Shown here: in pieces, positions 1 to 8,508 of the stretch
How the letters are laid out: each line of letters begins with the position of its first letter
Numbering within the stretch: the first letter of the stretch is position 1
From: Planctomycetota bacterium
GTDB lineage: Bacteria > Planctomycetota > Phycisphaerae > Phycisphaerales > SM1A02
Reading direction: 5' to 3'
NCBI GenBank assembly: GCA_027622195.1
Contig: JAQBZO010000004.1
Span: 43,078-107,077, forward strand
DNA: 64,000 bases
Made by a program: the position numbers and the translations under genes
The notes under the pieces: model-generated
The model's input: the letters and a program-made list of their open reading frames with translations, nothing else
What the model was told of the DNA's origin: nothing
Database searches by the model: none

Positions 1-1
1 C

Positions 2-694
2 TTGGCGTTGTTCGCATCCATGTCGTTGAGCACACCGTTGACCGCGGTTGTTGAAAAGAATCCTCCGCTACTCGGTGCTGAAGCCGCGTGGTGGGGAGCT
101 CCGCTGATGGCCCTTGGATTCTTGCTCTGTCCCCTGCTCGATCCCACGTTCCACTGGGTACGGCAACGCGCGCAGAGCCCCGCTCCATTCGCTTGGTTTG
201 GCTTGTTTTTCGCAGGAATGCTCGCACTCTCAGCCTCGTACGCGAGCGATGGAATCCTCGTACTGACATCGCTCGTCGCTGCGCACATCATCTTCCAATT
301 GTTCTTTACCGCATCACTTCAATGGCGCGCTTGCGATGGACAAGGTGGACGGCCCAATCTTGGACTCTTCGCTGTTCTCATCGCCACCCTGTTCGGTTGG
401 ATCGCATCACGACTCGCGTTCATCCCTGCACTCTCGACAGAGACGATTCCAAACTCGGTTGACGCGGTGTACCTCGTCTTGCTCGGTGCGTACGGAGTCC
501 TCTTCCCCGTGTGGGTTCTTGTGGGAGGACGGGGACGCGATCTTGCTTTTTGGATCGCGCTCATTCCAGCGGCGTTGTTGGCAGGCCCTGGTTTTCTCGG
601 AGGCGACACAAGATGCCTCTTCGTCGCTGCCCTCTGGATCTTGCTTGTCTTTGTGAGTTCGTCGAAGACCACGCCACTAACCGCGCGCGCTTGA
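2..694 (+). CDS. Integral membrane protein of unknown function, probably cut at its 5' end
   Basis: The reading frame is already open at the window edge, so the first TTG may not be the true start and upstream sequence is probably missing. The visible 230 residues are strongly hydrophobic, with about seven predicted membrane spans separated by short loops. I see no soluble domain or catalytic motif. It ends one base before the converging dinG gene ends. I do not recognise the family. The length and span pattern would fit the C-terminal part of a polytopic membrane protein such as a transporter or membrane-bound transferase, but nothing decides between these. Confidence 0.6.
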   Translation: MALFASMSLSTPLTAVVEKNPPLLGAEAAWWGAPLMALGFLLCPLLDPTFHWVRQRAQSPAPFAWFGLFFAGMLALSASYASDGILVLTSLVAAHIIFQLFFTASLQWRACDGQGGRPNLGLFAVLIATLFGWIASRLAFIPALSTETIPNSVDAVYLVLLGAYGVLFPVWVLVGGRGRDLAFWIALIPAALLAGPGFLGGDTRCLFVAALWILLVFVSSSKTTPLTARA

Positions 695-695
695 A

Positions 696-2786
696 TCACC
701 AATCGATTGATTCTTCCACTTCTGGAAGTCCATCCATCTCAGCTTCCACCCCCTCAGGGAGTGCTGCGAGAAATGCTTGTCCGTATCGGTGCGTCACGAT
801 TCGAGGATCGAGGACCACCACCCGTCCCATGTCTTCGCGCGAGCGAATCAATCGACCGACTCCCTGCTTGAATCGGATCACGGCGCGAGGAAGTGAATCG
901 ACCAAGAATGGATTTTGCTTCAGCTCTGTGATCAGTTCTCCACGCGCTTGAACAAGTGGACGATCAGGCACTTCAAACGGAAGTCTCGTGATGATGACAT
1001 TGCGAAGTCCATCGCCGCGCACATCAATCCCCTGCCAAAAACTCGATGTTCCAAAGAGGACACTCCGTGGATCGCTCCGAAACGCCGTGAGCATCGCCGA
1101 CCGTTCACCATCTTGACCGTGGACGATCATCGGTCGCTCATCGTTCGCGAATGCCTCGGCGCACAAACCGGCGACTGCATTGAGCATGGTGTAACTCGTG
1201 AAGAGGACGAATGCCCCTCCGTCCGTCTCGCGCACATGGCGGATGATGCGCTGCGCCGCCATCGCGTTCATTCGATCGCCCGCCTTGTCGGGCATTCCCG
1301 TGTCGATGATCAAACGTAACTGTCGACGAAAGTCGAATGGACTTCCCAGTTGGAGTGTGCGAGGCTCATCGCATCCGAGCCGCGATGCGGTGTGCGCGAA
1401 GTCCCCTGCGCCCAGCGACAACGTCGCGCTCGTGAGAATGCAGCCGCGATGGCGCGAGAAGAGGTGTTCTCGAAGGACTGGAGCGACATCGACAACGGCG
1501 GCATGCATCGACACGGGAGGATGACCTCCACGGCGAGTTGGCGCTTCATCGGGAAACAGTTCATCCTTTCCAATTGGTGGATCGATCGAGTCGCCTCGCT
1601 TGGAGTCAATCCAATACACGCATCCAGGAGTGGACTGCGCGAGGAGTGCGCTTGCCGTTTCGGCGACGCCCTCTGCGCGTTGAAGGAATGCGGCGATCTC
1701 GAACTGATCCGCTTCGCTCTCTGCACCTCCCTTGATCTGGGTGAGCAGTGCGGTCAATTCGCGCATCCGTGTGGGCAACGCATCGGCGCCCTCGATCGGC
1801 GCACGGACACGATCTTCCTTGGCGTTCTGACGATGTTCCCACAGTCGATGGAAGAAATCGTTTGCGGCAGTCTTGCAGAGCTCCACCATCGAGATCGCTT
1901 CTTCCACAGCGCGATCGGTGGATGATCCCTTGATCGATCCAAGGAGACCGTGCTTCGACGATCCAGACCAGAGCGAGCGAAGAAGATGGTGCACCGTTGA
2001 TTCAGAAATGCTCAATCCGAAGTGGGACGAGACGACCTCCTCAATGGTGTGCGCCTCATCAAGAATGACATGGTGATAATCAGGGAGAAACCCCTTCCCA
2101 CTCACCTTGAGCGCGAGGTCGCTGAAAAACAATGCGTGATTGCAGATGAGGATGTTGGCGCCCTCCATCCCTCTTCGCGCCGTTTGATAAAAGCACGAGT
2201 CGTAGTTCGGGCAACGAGATCCCATGCAGTTTCCCTTGTCGCTTTGCACGGCTTCCCAGATGTGGTGCGGTGGACGAACGGGAAGCGAGGATCTCGATCC
2301 ATCGGTCGTCTCAATCGCCCAGTCTTCCAGTTGCTGCAGAACGATGCGATCCGCCTCGTTTCGCACGACTCCCCTCTGCCGTTCTGTGGCGAGTTGCAGC
2401 CGTCGAATCGACACATAGTTCCCGCGACCCTTCACGAGGCAGGCCTTGAAGGATTGCGGATACACCGACTGAAGGAGTGGAATGTCCTTCTCGATCAACT
2501 GCTCTTGAAGCGCAATGGTGTTGGTGCAGATGACAATCGTCTCAGAGAATCTCGTCGCGCGTTCGACCGCTGGAATGAGATACCCAAGGCTCTTGCCGAC
2601 TCCTGTACCCGCCTCAACGAGCAGGGTGGCCTTGTCCGCAAGTGCGCTCGCCACTGCGGACGCCATTTCGATTTGTTGTGGACGAACTTCAAATCCATCC
2701 AATCGTCCTGCAAGAGGACCATCCGCCGAAAGAAAGGATGTGTGATTGTTCACAGCGCGCTGATTGTAGTTTGCTACAACGACCAC
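696..2786 (-). CDS. dinG: DinG-type ATP-dependent DNA helicase (XPD-like, iron-sulfur)
   Basis: Superfamily 2 helicase of the DinG/XPD group, expected to unwind DNA with 5'-to-3' polarity using ATP. Visible motifs are Walker A (EAGTGVGKSLGY), a DEAH box (ILDEAHTIEE), a cysteine cluster (CLVKGRGN, then CMGSRCPNYDSC) that fits the four ligands of the DinG 4Fe-4S cluster, and a C-terminal GRLIRS motif. The frame stays open upstream, but that part is arginine-rich and lies on the reverse of the carboxypeptidase's dockerin codons. The chosen GTG overlaps the upstream stop region by 13 bases and gives about 696 residues, a normal family length. It is probably co-transcribed with the carboxypeptidase gene. 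Confidence 0.88.
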   Translation of the reverse strand: MVVVANYNQRAVNNHTSFLSADGPLAGRLDGFEVRPQQIEMASAVASALADKATLLVEAGTGVGKSLGYLIPAVERATRFSETIVICTNTIALQEQLIEKDIPLLQSVYPQSFKACLVKGRGNYVSIRRLQLATERQRGVVRNEADRIVLQQLEDWAIETTDGSRSSLPVRPPHHIWEAVQSDKGNCMGSRCPNYDSCFYQTARRGMEGANILICNHALFFSDLALKVSGKGFLPDYHHVILDEAHTIEEVVSSHFGLSISESTVHHLLRSLWSGSSKHGLLGSIKGSSTDRAVEEAISMVELCKTAANDFFHRLWEHRQNAKEDRVRAPIEGADALPTRMRELTALLTQIKGGAESEADQFEIAAFLQRAEGVAETASALLAQSTPGCVYWIDSKRGDSIDPPIGKDELFPDEAPTRRGGHPPVSMHAAVVDVAPVLREHLFSRHRGCILTSATLSLGAGDFAHTASRLGCDEPRTLQLGSPFDFRRQLRLIIDTGMPDKAGDRMNAMAAQRIIRHVRETDGGAFVLFTSYTMLNAVAGLCAEAFANDERPMIVHGQDGERSAMLTAFRSDPRSVLFGTSSFWQGIDVRGDGLRNVIITRLPFEVPDRPLVQARGELITELKQNPFLVDSLPRAVIRFKQGVGRLIRSREDMGRVVVLDPRIVTHRYGQAFLAALPEGVEAEMDGLPEVEESIDW

Positions 2787-5011
2787 GCGCCGAGGATGAG
2801 CGCGAGGTCTTGTCCGTCGGTGACGCCGTTGCCGTCGACATCGCCAGCGGTTGAAACACCCCACGCAGCAAGGAGGAGTCCGAGGTCGGCGCCATTGACG
2901 ATGCTGTCACCGTTGAGATCGCCGACCACCGTCGTGCAGCCCGACCGAGAGACGCGAAAGTCATCGATCGCGGCTTCGACGAGACTCCCCGCTCCGAGGT
3001 CTCGAGCGACGAAACGAACTCGAGATGCAGTCGGCGCAGGTTGGCTCGTCAACACATCGCCCACTCGAAACGAGAAGTTCGCCCACGCGTTGGTGCTTTG
3101 CAAGATGTCGAGAGCAACCACCCATCCACCCTGAGCGTTTTCGATTTCAACGACCATCGAATCGAGTCCTGGACTGCTGCCGAGGTTGTTACTCCACCAT
3201 CCATAGAACGAAACAATCGTGTCGGGATCAGACGAGTTGAATGGAGCGGTGACGAGCGTCGTGATGCCCCCATCGAGATCGGATGTGCCCGCGCCTCCGC
3301 TCACATGCTGGCCGGTGATCCAACACTTCGTTCCGATGGGCGAATGATCTGAGCCTGTTTGTGCAGTCGTTGCGACGGGGGTGGCGAGGACCCAGACTCC
3401 AGCTGTCGCCGTATCACCTGCGATTCCTGCAGTCCATCCATCGACTGCTTCGCACTCGGTTTGAGCAATGAGTTCGATCTGTTGCGCGGTGGATGAGAAC
3501 ACCGAGGCCGTGCCGAGAGGAAGTCGAACTTCGGCGGTCGGCATCGATGCCGTCAAAAACCAATCGATCGTGGATCCGCACGAGACCGAGGGAAGCGTTG
3601 CACTCCACTGCCCGTTTCCAAGGGATGTAGCGAGTTGCGTCTGAAATGGAACGCCGTTCACCGAAGTATGCAGAATCGGCGGCGATGTGGACGAACCGAC
3701 ACTCTCGAAGAGTGCGAATGCAATCGATGTCAACGTGTTCGATTCGATGATGCTGGGCGCAGCGGATGCAAGTTCAATCGTGGCGGGATTCGTTTGAAAC
3801 CACTGCGCCATGGCGAGGAACGCGGCGTAGTTTTCCTCGGCGTTGGGAATGATTTCGCTTACGGGCATAATGAATCCGTAGGCTCCTGTGTCGCGCACTT
3901 CAATCGTCCAAGCGCATGCCTCTGCCGTTTCGTGAAGCCAGTCAACAGCACTTCCGTCAGCCACATACAGGGTCGGCGCAACGGGTCCTGCTGTGTACAC
4001 CATGCCGTGCGCCGACTCAATGGCCACGTCAATCGCTGCGGTGCTCTGCTGATACACGGCATTATTCGCGGGCAATTGACTCGCCGTCCAACCATACGGC
4101 CACAGAATCAATTGGCTATAAGAATGAAAGTCAATCGCCGCGACGATTTCAGGATGCAGCAAAATGAAATCGCGCATCGCTTGCGTTTCGGGTTCTGACC
4201 ATGGACTCACGCCGCGGTACGTTTCAGAATTCGTCGCGCCGCTGGAACCTGGCCCTCCCCACATGAATCCCCAGTTGCGATTGAGGTCGACGCCGAATGT
4301 GCCGTCGCCATTGTCGCGGCGGTTTTTTCGCCAGAGTCGATTGGTGGTCCAACTGTGTTCGTATCCATCACCATTCACGACGGGAATCACGAACACATCA
4401 AAGGAGGAAAGGATTGACGTAACGACGGGGTCAGCACTCTGCCAACCTGAAATCAATCGATCAGCAATCCACATCGTGACCGTCGGCGTTGCCCATTCTC
4501 TTGCATGCTGACATCCATCGACAAACAAGGCTGGTCGAATGGACCCGGCCGGCGCAGTCGAGATGCGCAGTCCGCGAATGTCGCGTCCCTCGAGAGTCAA
4601 GCCGATTGAAAACTCAGAGGCGATTCCTTGTGACCCTTGCGCCAGCTCTGCGAGTCGTTGGTGAATGAGTGGCAGTGGGCGAAAGTCGTCGAAGTAATTC
4701 ACCCCCGCGATCCCACCGTCCTGTTGCGCGAGTCTCGCCGCCTCTTCTGCAATGAGTGCTTCGAGATCGTCGATGAGAACGCAATAGTCGACCCCCGCGC
4801 CATCGAGCAATTGCTTTCCATCATCGTCGACGACGATGTCGACTGGACCAATTCCGACGCTGTGGCTCCAGATATCTTTTGCAGTATGCATGACCACTCG
4901 AAGATCACGCGCTGATGCTGGAACAGTCCGCACGACCGAATCGGCGACCGTCGCCGAGGTAATGAGGAGCATTGACATGAATGCGCAAGAGAGCAGAACA
5001 GTGGGCGGCAT
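2774..5011 (-). CDS. Secreted M14 zinc carboxypeptidase with C-terminal dockerin-like repeat
   Basis: Secreted peptidase of 745 residues. A signal peptide (about residues 1-23) is followed by a propeptide-like stretch. The M14 domain shows zinc ligands H169 and E172 (QHAREW), the substrate-binding DLNRNW motif near 242-247, zinc ligand H296 (DFHSYSQ) and catalytic E371 (WTIEVRD). A beta-rich region follows, then a dockerin-like pair (GDLNGDSIVNGADLGLLLAAWG and GDVDGNGVTDGQDLALILGAW, calcium-binding spacing) at the very C-terminus. It should remove C-terminal residues from extracellular peptides. An in-frame start exists at 5065, but it would overlap the divergent gene. The ATG at 5011 gives a good signal peptide and lies six bases after a TACATT box. 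Confidence 0.88.
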   Translation of the reverse strand: MPPTVLLSCAFMSMLLITSATVADSVVRTVPASARDLRVVMHTAKDIWSHSVGIGPVDIVVDDDGKQLLDGAGVDYCVLIDDLEALIAEEAARLAQQDGGIAGVNYFDDFRPLPLIHQRLAELAQGSQGIASEFSIGLTLEGRDIRGLRISTAPAGSIRPALFVDGCQHAREWATPTVTMWIADRLISGWQSADPVVTSILSSFDVFVIPVVNGDGYEHSWTTNRLWRKNRRDNGDGTFGVDLNRNWGFMWGGPGSSGATNSETYRGVSPWSEPETQAMRDFILLHPEIVAAIDFHSYSQLILWPYGWTASQLPANNAVYQQSTAAIDVAIESAHGMVYTAGPVAPTLYVADGSAVDWLHETAEACAWTIEVRDTGAYGFIMPVSEIIPNAEENYAAFLAMAQWFQTNPATIELASAAPSIIESNTLTSIAFALFESVGSSTSPPILHTSVNGVPFQTQLATSLGNGQWSATLPSVSCGSTIDWFLTASMPTAEVRLPLGTASVFSSTAQQIELIAQTECEAVDGWTAGIAGDTATAGVWVLATPVATTAQTGSDHSPIGTKCWITGQHVSGGAGTSDLDGGITTLVTAPFNSSDPDTIVSFYGWWSNNLGSSPGLDSMVVEIENAQGGWVVALDILQSTNAWANFSFRVGDVLTSQPAPTASRVRFVARDLGAGSLVEAAIDDFRVSRSGCTTVVGDLNGDSIVNGADLGLLLAAWGVSTAGDVDGNGVTDGQDLALILGAWSL

Positions 5012-5017
5012 GGTGAG

Positions 5018-5023
5018 AATGTA
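5018..5023 (-). promoter_or_regulatory. -10-like TACATT box of the M14 carboxypeptidase gene
   Basis: Reading the minus strand, TACATT is followed by exactly six bases (ctcacc) and then the ATG at 5011. There is no Shine-Dalgarno sequence in that gap, so the mRNA would start at or next to the start codon. The box overlaps the opposite-strand box at 5022-5027. Inferred from position and the same pattern at other genes in this window. Confidence 0.4.
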
Positions 5024-5027
5024 GGCT
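5022..5027 (+). promoter_or_regulatory. -10-like TAGGCT box of the ChaN-like gene
   Basis: TAGGCT is followed by six bases (gacatc) and then the ATG at 5034, with no ribosome binding site between. It shares two bases with the divergent box at 5018-5023, so the two genes may compete for polymerase. Inferred leaderless promoter. Confidence 0.4.
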
Positions 5028-5033
5028 GACATC

Positions 5034-6017
5034 ATGTCAAGGCGAATGAAGCACAGGCAATTCATTCACATTCGGAGTTTTTTCTTGCTGTTTTCGCTGG
5101 TTGGATGGTCGGCGTTCACCACTGGATGCACCTCGCCGACCAAGATTGCTCAACCTGTCCCCATTGACACGGAACGAGTCGGCGTGTGGGACCGCAACGG
5201 AACCCCTTCCACATGGGATGTGATGATCGATGACCTCGCGAGCGTCGATGCCGTTTTTCTCGGAGAAGAACACGACGACGGGGCTGGACACGCGATCCAG
5301 CGAGAGATTGTCAAGACCTTGTTTGAGAGGTGGAACGGCGGAGTCCTCACACTTGAGATGTTGGAGCGACACGAACAAGTATGGATCGACGAGTGGATGG
5401 AAGGATCACTCTCGAAGGAAGAGTTGCGCGATCTGACACACAGCAATTCGTGGTGCGGCGAAGGATCATGGGACGCTTGGTATCAACCGATTCTCGATGA
5501 GGCCATCGAACACGGTGGAATCGTGATCGCTGGCAATGCGCCTCGTCCCTTGGTTCGCACCGCTGGACGCGACGGCTACGAAGCATTGCCTTGCGAAGGA
5601 GATGTCGAACGAGCAGACTTTGATTTGCCTTCGATCGATCATCCCCTGTACCGCGCCGATTTGCGCGCACTCATGATCAAGATGCGCACCGATGACAAGA
5701 TCCCCGATCCCGTGGTCACCGACGACGAGGTCGAACTTGCACTTCGATCACTCTTGGTGTGGGACGCCACAATGGGAAGTAGTGCAGCAAGCGCGAGATC
5801 GCGCGGGCGCGTCATCCACATGGCTGGACACTTTCACATTGATCGGAACGGCGGAACGGTGGCTGAGTTTCGAGCCCATCGACCAAGCGACTCCGTTCGC
5901 ACCGTGACGGTTCGACAGGGTGCTGGATGGAATCCAACCGATCATCCCGATGTTCTTGGTGCCGCCGATTGGTTGATCGGTTCCACCGCCGGAATTATCT
6001 CGTCAACAATGCCTTGA
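5034..6017 (+). CDS. ChaN-family lipoprotein (iron/haem-related)
   Basis: A 327-residue exported lipoprotein. The N-terminus has basic residues, a hydrophobic run and a lipobox (FTTGC), predicting lipid attachment to the cell envelope. The mature part matches the ChaN/DUF399 family: a GEEHDD motif near residue 76, then TLEMLERHEQ, a WCGEGSWDAWY segment and a late histidine motif (MAGHFHID). Family members such as Campylobacter ChaN bind haem and are linked to iron uptake; binding here is inferred only. The start at 5034 is favoured by the TAGGCT box six bases upstream; ATG 5046 is an alternative. The 3' end overlaps the converging STAS gene by 23 bases. Confidence 0.78.
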   Translation: MSRRMKHRQFIHIRSFFLLFSLVGWSAFTTGCTSPTKIAQPVPIDTERVGVWDRNGTPSTWDVMIDDLASVDAVFLGEEHDDGAGHAIQREIVKTLFERWNGGVLTLEMLERHEQVWIDEWMEGSLSKEELRDLTHSNSWCGEGSWDAWYQPILDEAIEHGGIVIAGNAPRPLVRTAGRDGYEALPCEGDVERADFDLPSIDHPLYRADLRALMIKMRTDDKIPDPVVTDDEVELALRSLLVWDATMGSSAASARSRGRVIHMAGHFHIDRNGGTVAEFRAHRPSDSVRTVTVRQGAGWNPTDHPDVLGAADWLIGSTAGIISSTMP

Positions 6018-6378
6018 GCGCGACATCATCGTCCACGAGTTTGAAGAACTTGTCGATCTTCATCATCGCAAGCAACCCTTTGAGTTCCTTGTTGACGTGC
6101 ACAAGGACCGCGCTCGCTCCCGCCGAATGGGCTGCGGTACGGCAATTGATGAGCGTTCCAAGCCCCATCGAGCTCATGAACTGCACATCCGCGAGATCGA
6201 CCACAAGGTGGCGCAGTCCCTTCCCAGCCGCTTTCAAGTACGGCTCGATCTCAGCAGCGAGAATCGGTGCTTCCTTCTGCCCCACATGAGGACCCGCGGG
6301 CTTGATCATGAGCGTTGCGCCATTCCACTGGATTTCGGCATACGCAGACTTTTTATGGGTCGGAAGTGGATCAGCCAT
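5995..6378 (-). CDS. STAS-domain anti-sigma factor antagonist
   Basis: A 127-residue protein that is almost entirely one STAS domain. The beta-alpha core is visible (GLRHLVVDLADVQFMSSMGL), with the Ser-Ser-Met-Gly-Leu stretch where SpoIIAA/RsbV proteins carry the phosphorylatable serine. Such proteins bind an anti-sigma kinase when unphosphorylated. The frame remains open far upstream, but that part is antisense to hutI, so the ATG at 6378 is the real start. No kinase gene is adjacent. A SpoIIE-type phosphatase and a sigma factor occur elsewhere in the window and could belong to the same circuit, which is speculative. Confidence 0.83.
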   Translation of the reverse strand: MADPLPTHKKSAYAEIQWNGATLMIKPAGPHVGQKEAPILAAEIEPYLKAAGKGLRHLVVDLADVQFMSSMGLGTLINCRTAAHSAGASAVLVHVNKELKGLLAMMKIDKFFKLVDDDVALKALLTR

Positions 6379-6411
6379 AGGACCACCAATCGTACAGTCA
6401 ACTCTGCTGCG

Positions 6412-6417
6412 TAGAGT
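6412..6417 (+). promoter_or_regulatory. -10-like TAGAGT box of hutI
   Basis: TAGAGT lies six bases (acccct) before the hutI ATG. There is no Shine-Dalgarno sequence and I see no clear -35 element. Leaderless transcription of the hutI-map-serA group is inferred. Confidence 0.4.
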
Positions 6418-6423
6418 ACCCCT

Positions 6424-7680
6424 ATGCCCTTCGCGCTCTCGCGTGCTCGCATCGTCACACTGCGCCCACACTCTCGCGGAGTACGCCGAGGTGCCGCACT
6501 GCGCGATCTTGGTGTCATCACCCATGGATATGTGGTCATCGACGATGCGCTCTGCATCCAACGAATCGATGCAGGAGATCCGCCTCGCGATATTCCAGCC
6601 ATTGACCTCGGTGGACGCACGCTCATGCCCACTTGGGTCGATTGCCATACCCACGCCTGCTTCGCAGGTGATAGAACCGATGAGTGGACGAAGTTGCTCG
6701 CGGGTATTCCTTACCTTGAAATACTTCGCGCGGGCGGCGGCATTCACTCCACGGTGCGATCGGTACGAGAGACCTCTCGAACTGCACTCACCGCATTGCT
6801 CTCGCGCCGGCTTGAGAGGATGCATGCACTCGGAACGGGTGTCGCCGAAGTCAAGACGGGATATGGCCTCACGGTCGAATCCGAAGCGCGCATGCTCGAT
6901 GCGATTCTCGATGCGCAGTCGGATATGCGTGTTGTCCCTACCTTTCTCGGAGCCCACGCCCTCGATCCTGCGAACCCCAATTGGGTTCGCGAGTGCATTG
7001 ACATGGCACTCCCCGCTGCAGCAAAGCGTCTCCCTTCGATTGCGTGCGACTGCTTTTGCGAGAAGGGTGCGTGGAGCAAAGAGGATTGCATCACACTCAT
7101 GGAACGCGCGCGAACGCTCGGATGTCCGATTCGCGTGCACACCGATCAGTTCACACAACCCGGACTGATTGCGGATGCTGTTCAACGTGGCGCGCGAACG
7201 ATTGACCATCTCGAATCGTCATCGCCCCAATCACTCGCCCTCATCGCCAAGAGTGAAACAATAGGCGTTGGACTTCCCGTCTCCCCTTATTGTCTTTCCA
7301 CTCCATTCATGAATGGACGTCAGTTCATTGACTTCGGCGGCGCGATTGCGATTGCGAGTAATTTCAACCCAGGGAGTGCGCCCACACCGAGTGTGGCCTT
7401 CGCCGCGGCACTCGCTGTAAGGTCCATGGGGCTGACTCCAGAAGAGGCAATCACCGCCGCGACTTGGAATGGAGCGTGCGCCCTTGGACTCGAACATGAG
7501 GCGGGCGCATTGCACGAAGGTCAGCCTGCGCGGTTGCAAGTCATTGATGCCACCGACGAACGGGCCGCTGTTCTCGAACTCGCCGGGGGCGGTCCCGCCC
7601 TCGTGCTCACATCACGAAACCCAGTCGGCACCGATCGAACGCTTGTCGCCGCGGTGATGCGCGCGCTGCATGGTCGGTAA
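6424..7680 (+). CDS. hutI: Imidazolonepropionase
   Basis: A 418-residue amidohydrolase that opens 4-imidazolone-5-propanoate to N-formimino-L-glutamate, the third step of histidine breakdown in the cytoplasm. Diagnostic HutI features are the metal-binding VDCHTHACFAGDR, the AGIPYLEI...GGGIHST substrate loop, KTGYGL, FLGAH and HTDQF motifs. The length is normal (about 400-420). The other hut genes (hutH, hutU) are not in the window. It is followed after 15 bases by map and then serA, so it probably heads an operon of unrelated housekeeping enzymes. Confidence 0.92.
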   Translation: MPFALSRARIVTLRPHSRGVRRGAALRDLGVITHGYVVIDDALCIQRIDAGDPPRDIPAIDLGGRTLMPTWVDCHTHACFAGDRTDEWTKLLAGIPYLEILRAGGGIHSTVRSVRETSRTALTALLSRRLERMHALGTGVAEVKTGYGLTVESEARMLDAILDAQSDMRVVPTFLGAHALDPANPNWVRECIDMALPAAAKRLPSIACDCFCEKGAWSKEDCITLMERARTLGCPIRVHTDQFTQPGLIADAVQRGARTIDHLESSSPQSLALIAKSETIGVGLPVSPYCLSTPFMNGRQFIDFGGAIAIASNFNPGSAPTPSVAFAAALAVRSMGLTPEEAITAATWNGACALGLEHEAGALHEGQPARLQVIDATDERAAVLELAGGGPALVLTSRNPVGTDRTLVAAVMRALHGR

Positions 7681-7695
7681 TCTGCCCGCTCTCTC

Positions 7696-8508
7696 ATGCC
7701 GGTCCTCGATCCACACGATATTGAAGGCGCCACCGCTGCAGCGCGGTGCGTCGTCACGGTGCACGAGCGGCTCGTGTCATTTCTTCGCCTCGGACTCACA
7801 CTCGCCCAGATCGATGATTTTTGCGCGGAGCAACTTCGCGACCTCGACGCGCCCAGTTGTTTCAAGGGATACCGAGTTCGCGGTCATCCTCCCTTTCCGA
7901 GTCACGCTTGCCTTTCGGTGAATGATTGCGTCGTTCACGGGACACACGATATGTCGACCGATGGACTGCGAGATGGAGATTTACTGAGCATCGACATCGG
8001 CGTGAAACATCATGGGTGGATCGGCGACGCGGCGTGGACCTATGCGATTCACTCGCGCGATCGCATCGGTGAGGCACTCATGTCCGCAGGGAGAGTGAGC
8101 CTTCAGCGCGGCATCGCCGCACTGGTGCCAGGTCGTCCTCTTATGGATTTTGCCCGCGCGGTGCAGGGTCATGTCGAACGCGAAAAGAAACTCTGCCTGA
8201 TTCGAGGACTCGGCGGACACGGTTATGGGAAGGCGCTGCATGCGCCGCCATTCGTTTCCAATTCTGTTCCCACGACTCCAAGCGAATGGCGCGAGGCATT
8301 CCATCCCGTCGAGATTGGAATGCTGCTCGCGGTCGAACCGATGATCGCCGTCTCGACCACCGAGACCGTGGGCAAGGGAAACGCATGGCCGCTGCGCACA
8401 TCGGATGGATCGATGAGCGTCCACTACGAAGCCGATGTGCTCATCACTCAATCTGGTCCCGTAAACCTGACTGCAGACCTCTTCAAACTCCCAGAGATCG
8501 TCGGATGA
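7696..8508 (+). CDS. map: Methionine aminopeptidase, type I
   Basis: A 270-residue M24A peptidase that removes the initiator methionine from new proteins. The five metal ligands are recognisable: two aspartates in SIDIGVKHHGWIGDAAW, a histidine in GLGGHGYGKALHAPP, a glutamate in MLLAVEPM and a last glutamate in VHYEADVLI. SVNDCVVHG is the usual substrate-pocket strand. The final ligand context (YEAD) differs from the more usual FEHT but keeps the glutamate. The stop overlaps the serA start by four bases (ATGA), so the two are translationally coupled. Confidence 0.9.
   Translation: MPVLDPHDIEGATAAARCVVTVHERLVSFLRLGLTLAQIDDFCAEQLRDLDAPSCFKGYRVRGHPPFPSHACLSVNDCVVHGTHDMSTDGLRDGDLLSIDIGVKHHGWIGDAAWTYAIHSRDRIGEALMSAGRVSLQRGIAALVPGRPLMDFARAVQGHVEREKKLCLIRGLGGHGYGKALHAPPFVSNSVPTTPSEWREAFHPVEIGMLLAVEPMIAVSTTETVGKGNAWPLRTSDGSMSVHYEADVLITQSGPVNLTADLFKLPEIVG

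Noticed and set aside
2787..2864. Arg-rich N-terminal extension of DinG
   Set aside because: It is an alternative frame of the dockerin codons of the carboxypeptidase gene; the GTG at 2786 gives a normal DinG length.
6379..7209. Long minus-strand frame continuing upstream of the STAS domain
   Set aside because: It is antisense to hutI, has no recognisable domain, and the 127-residue STAS protein is complete without it.
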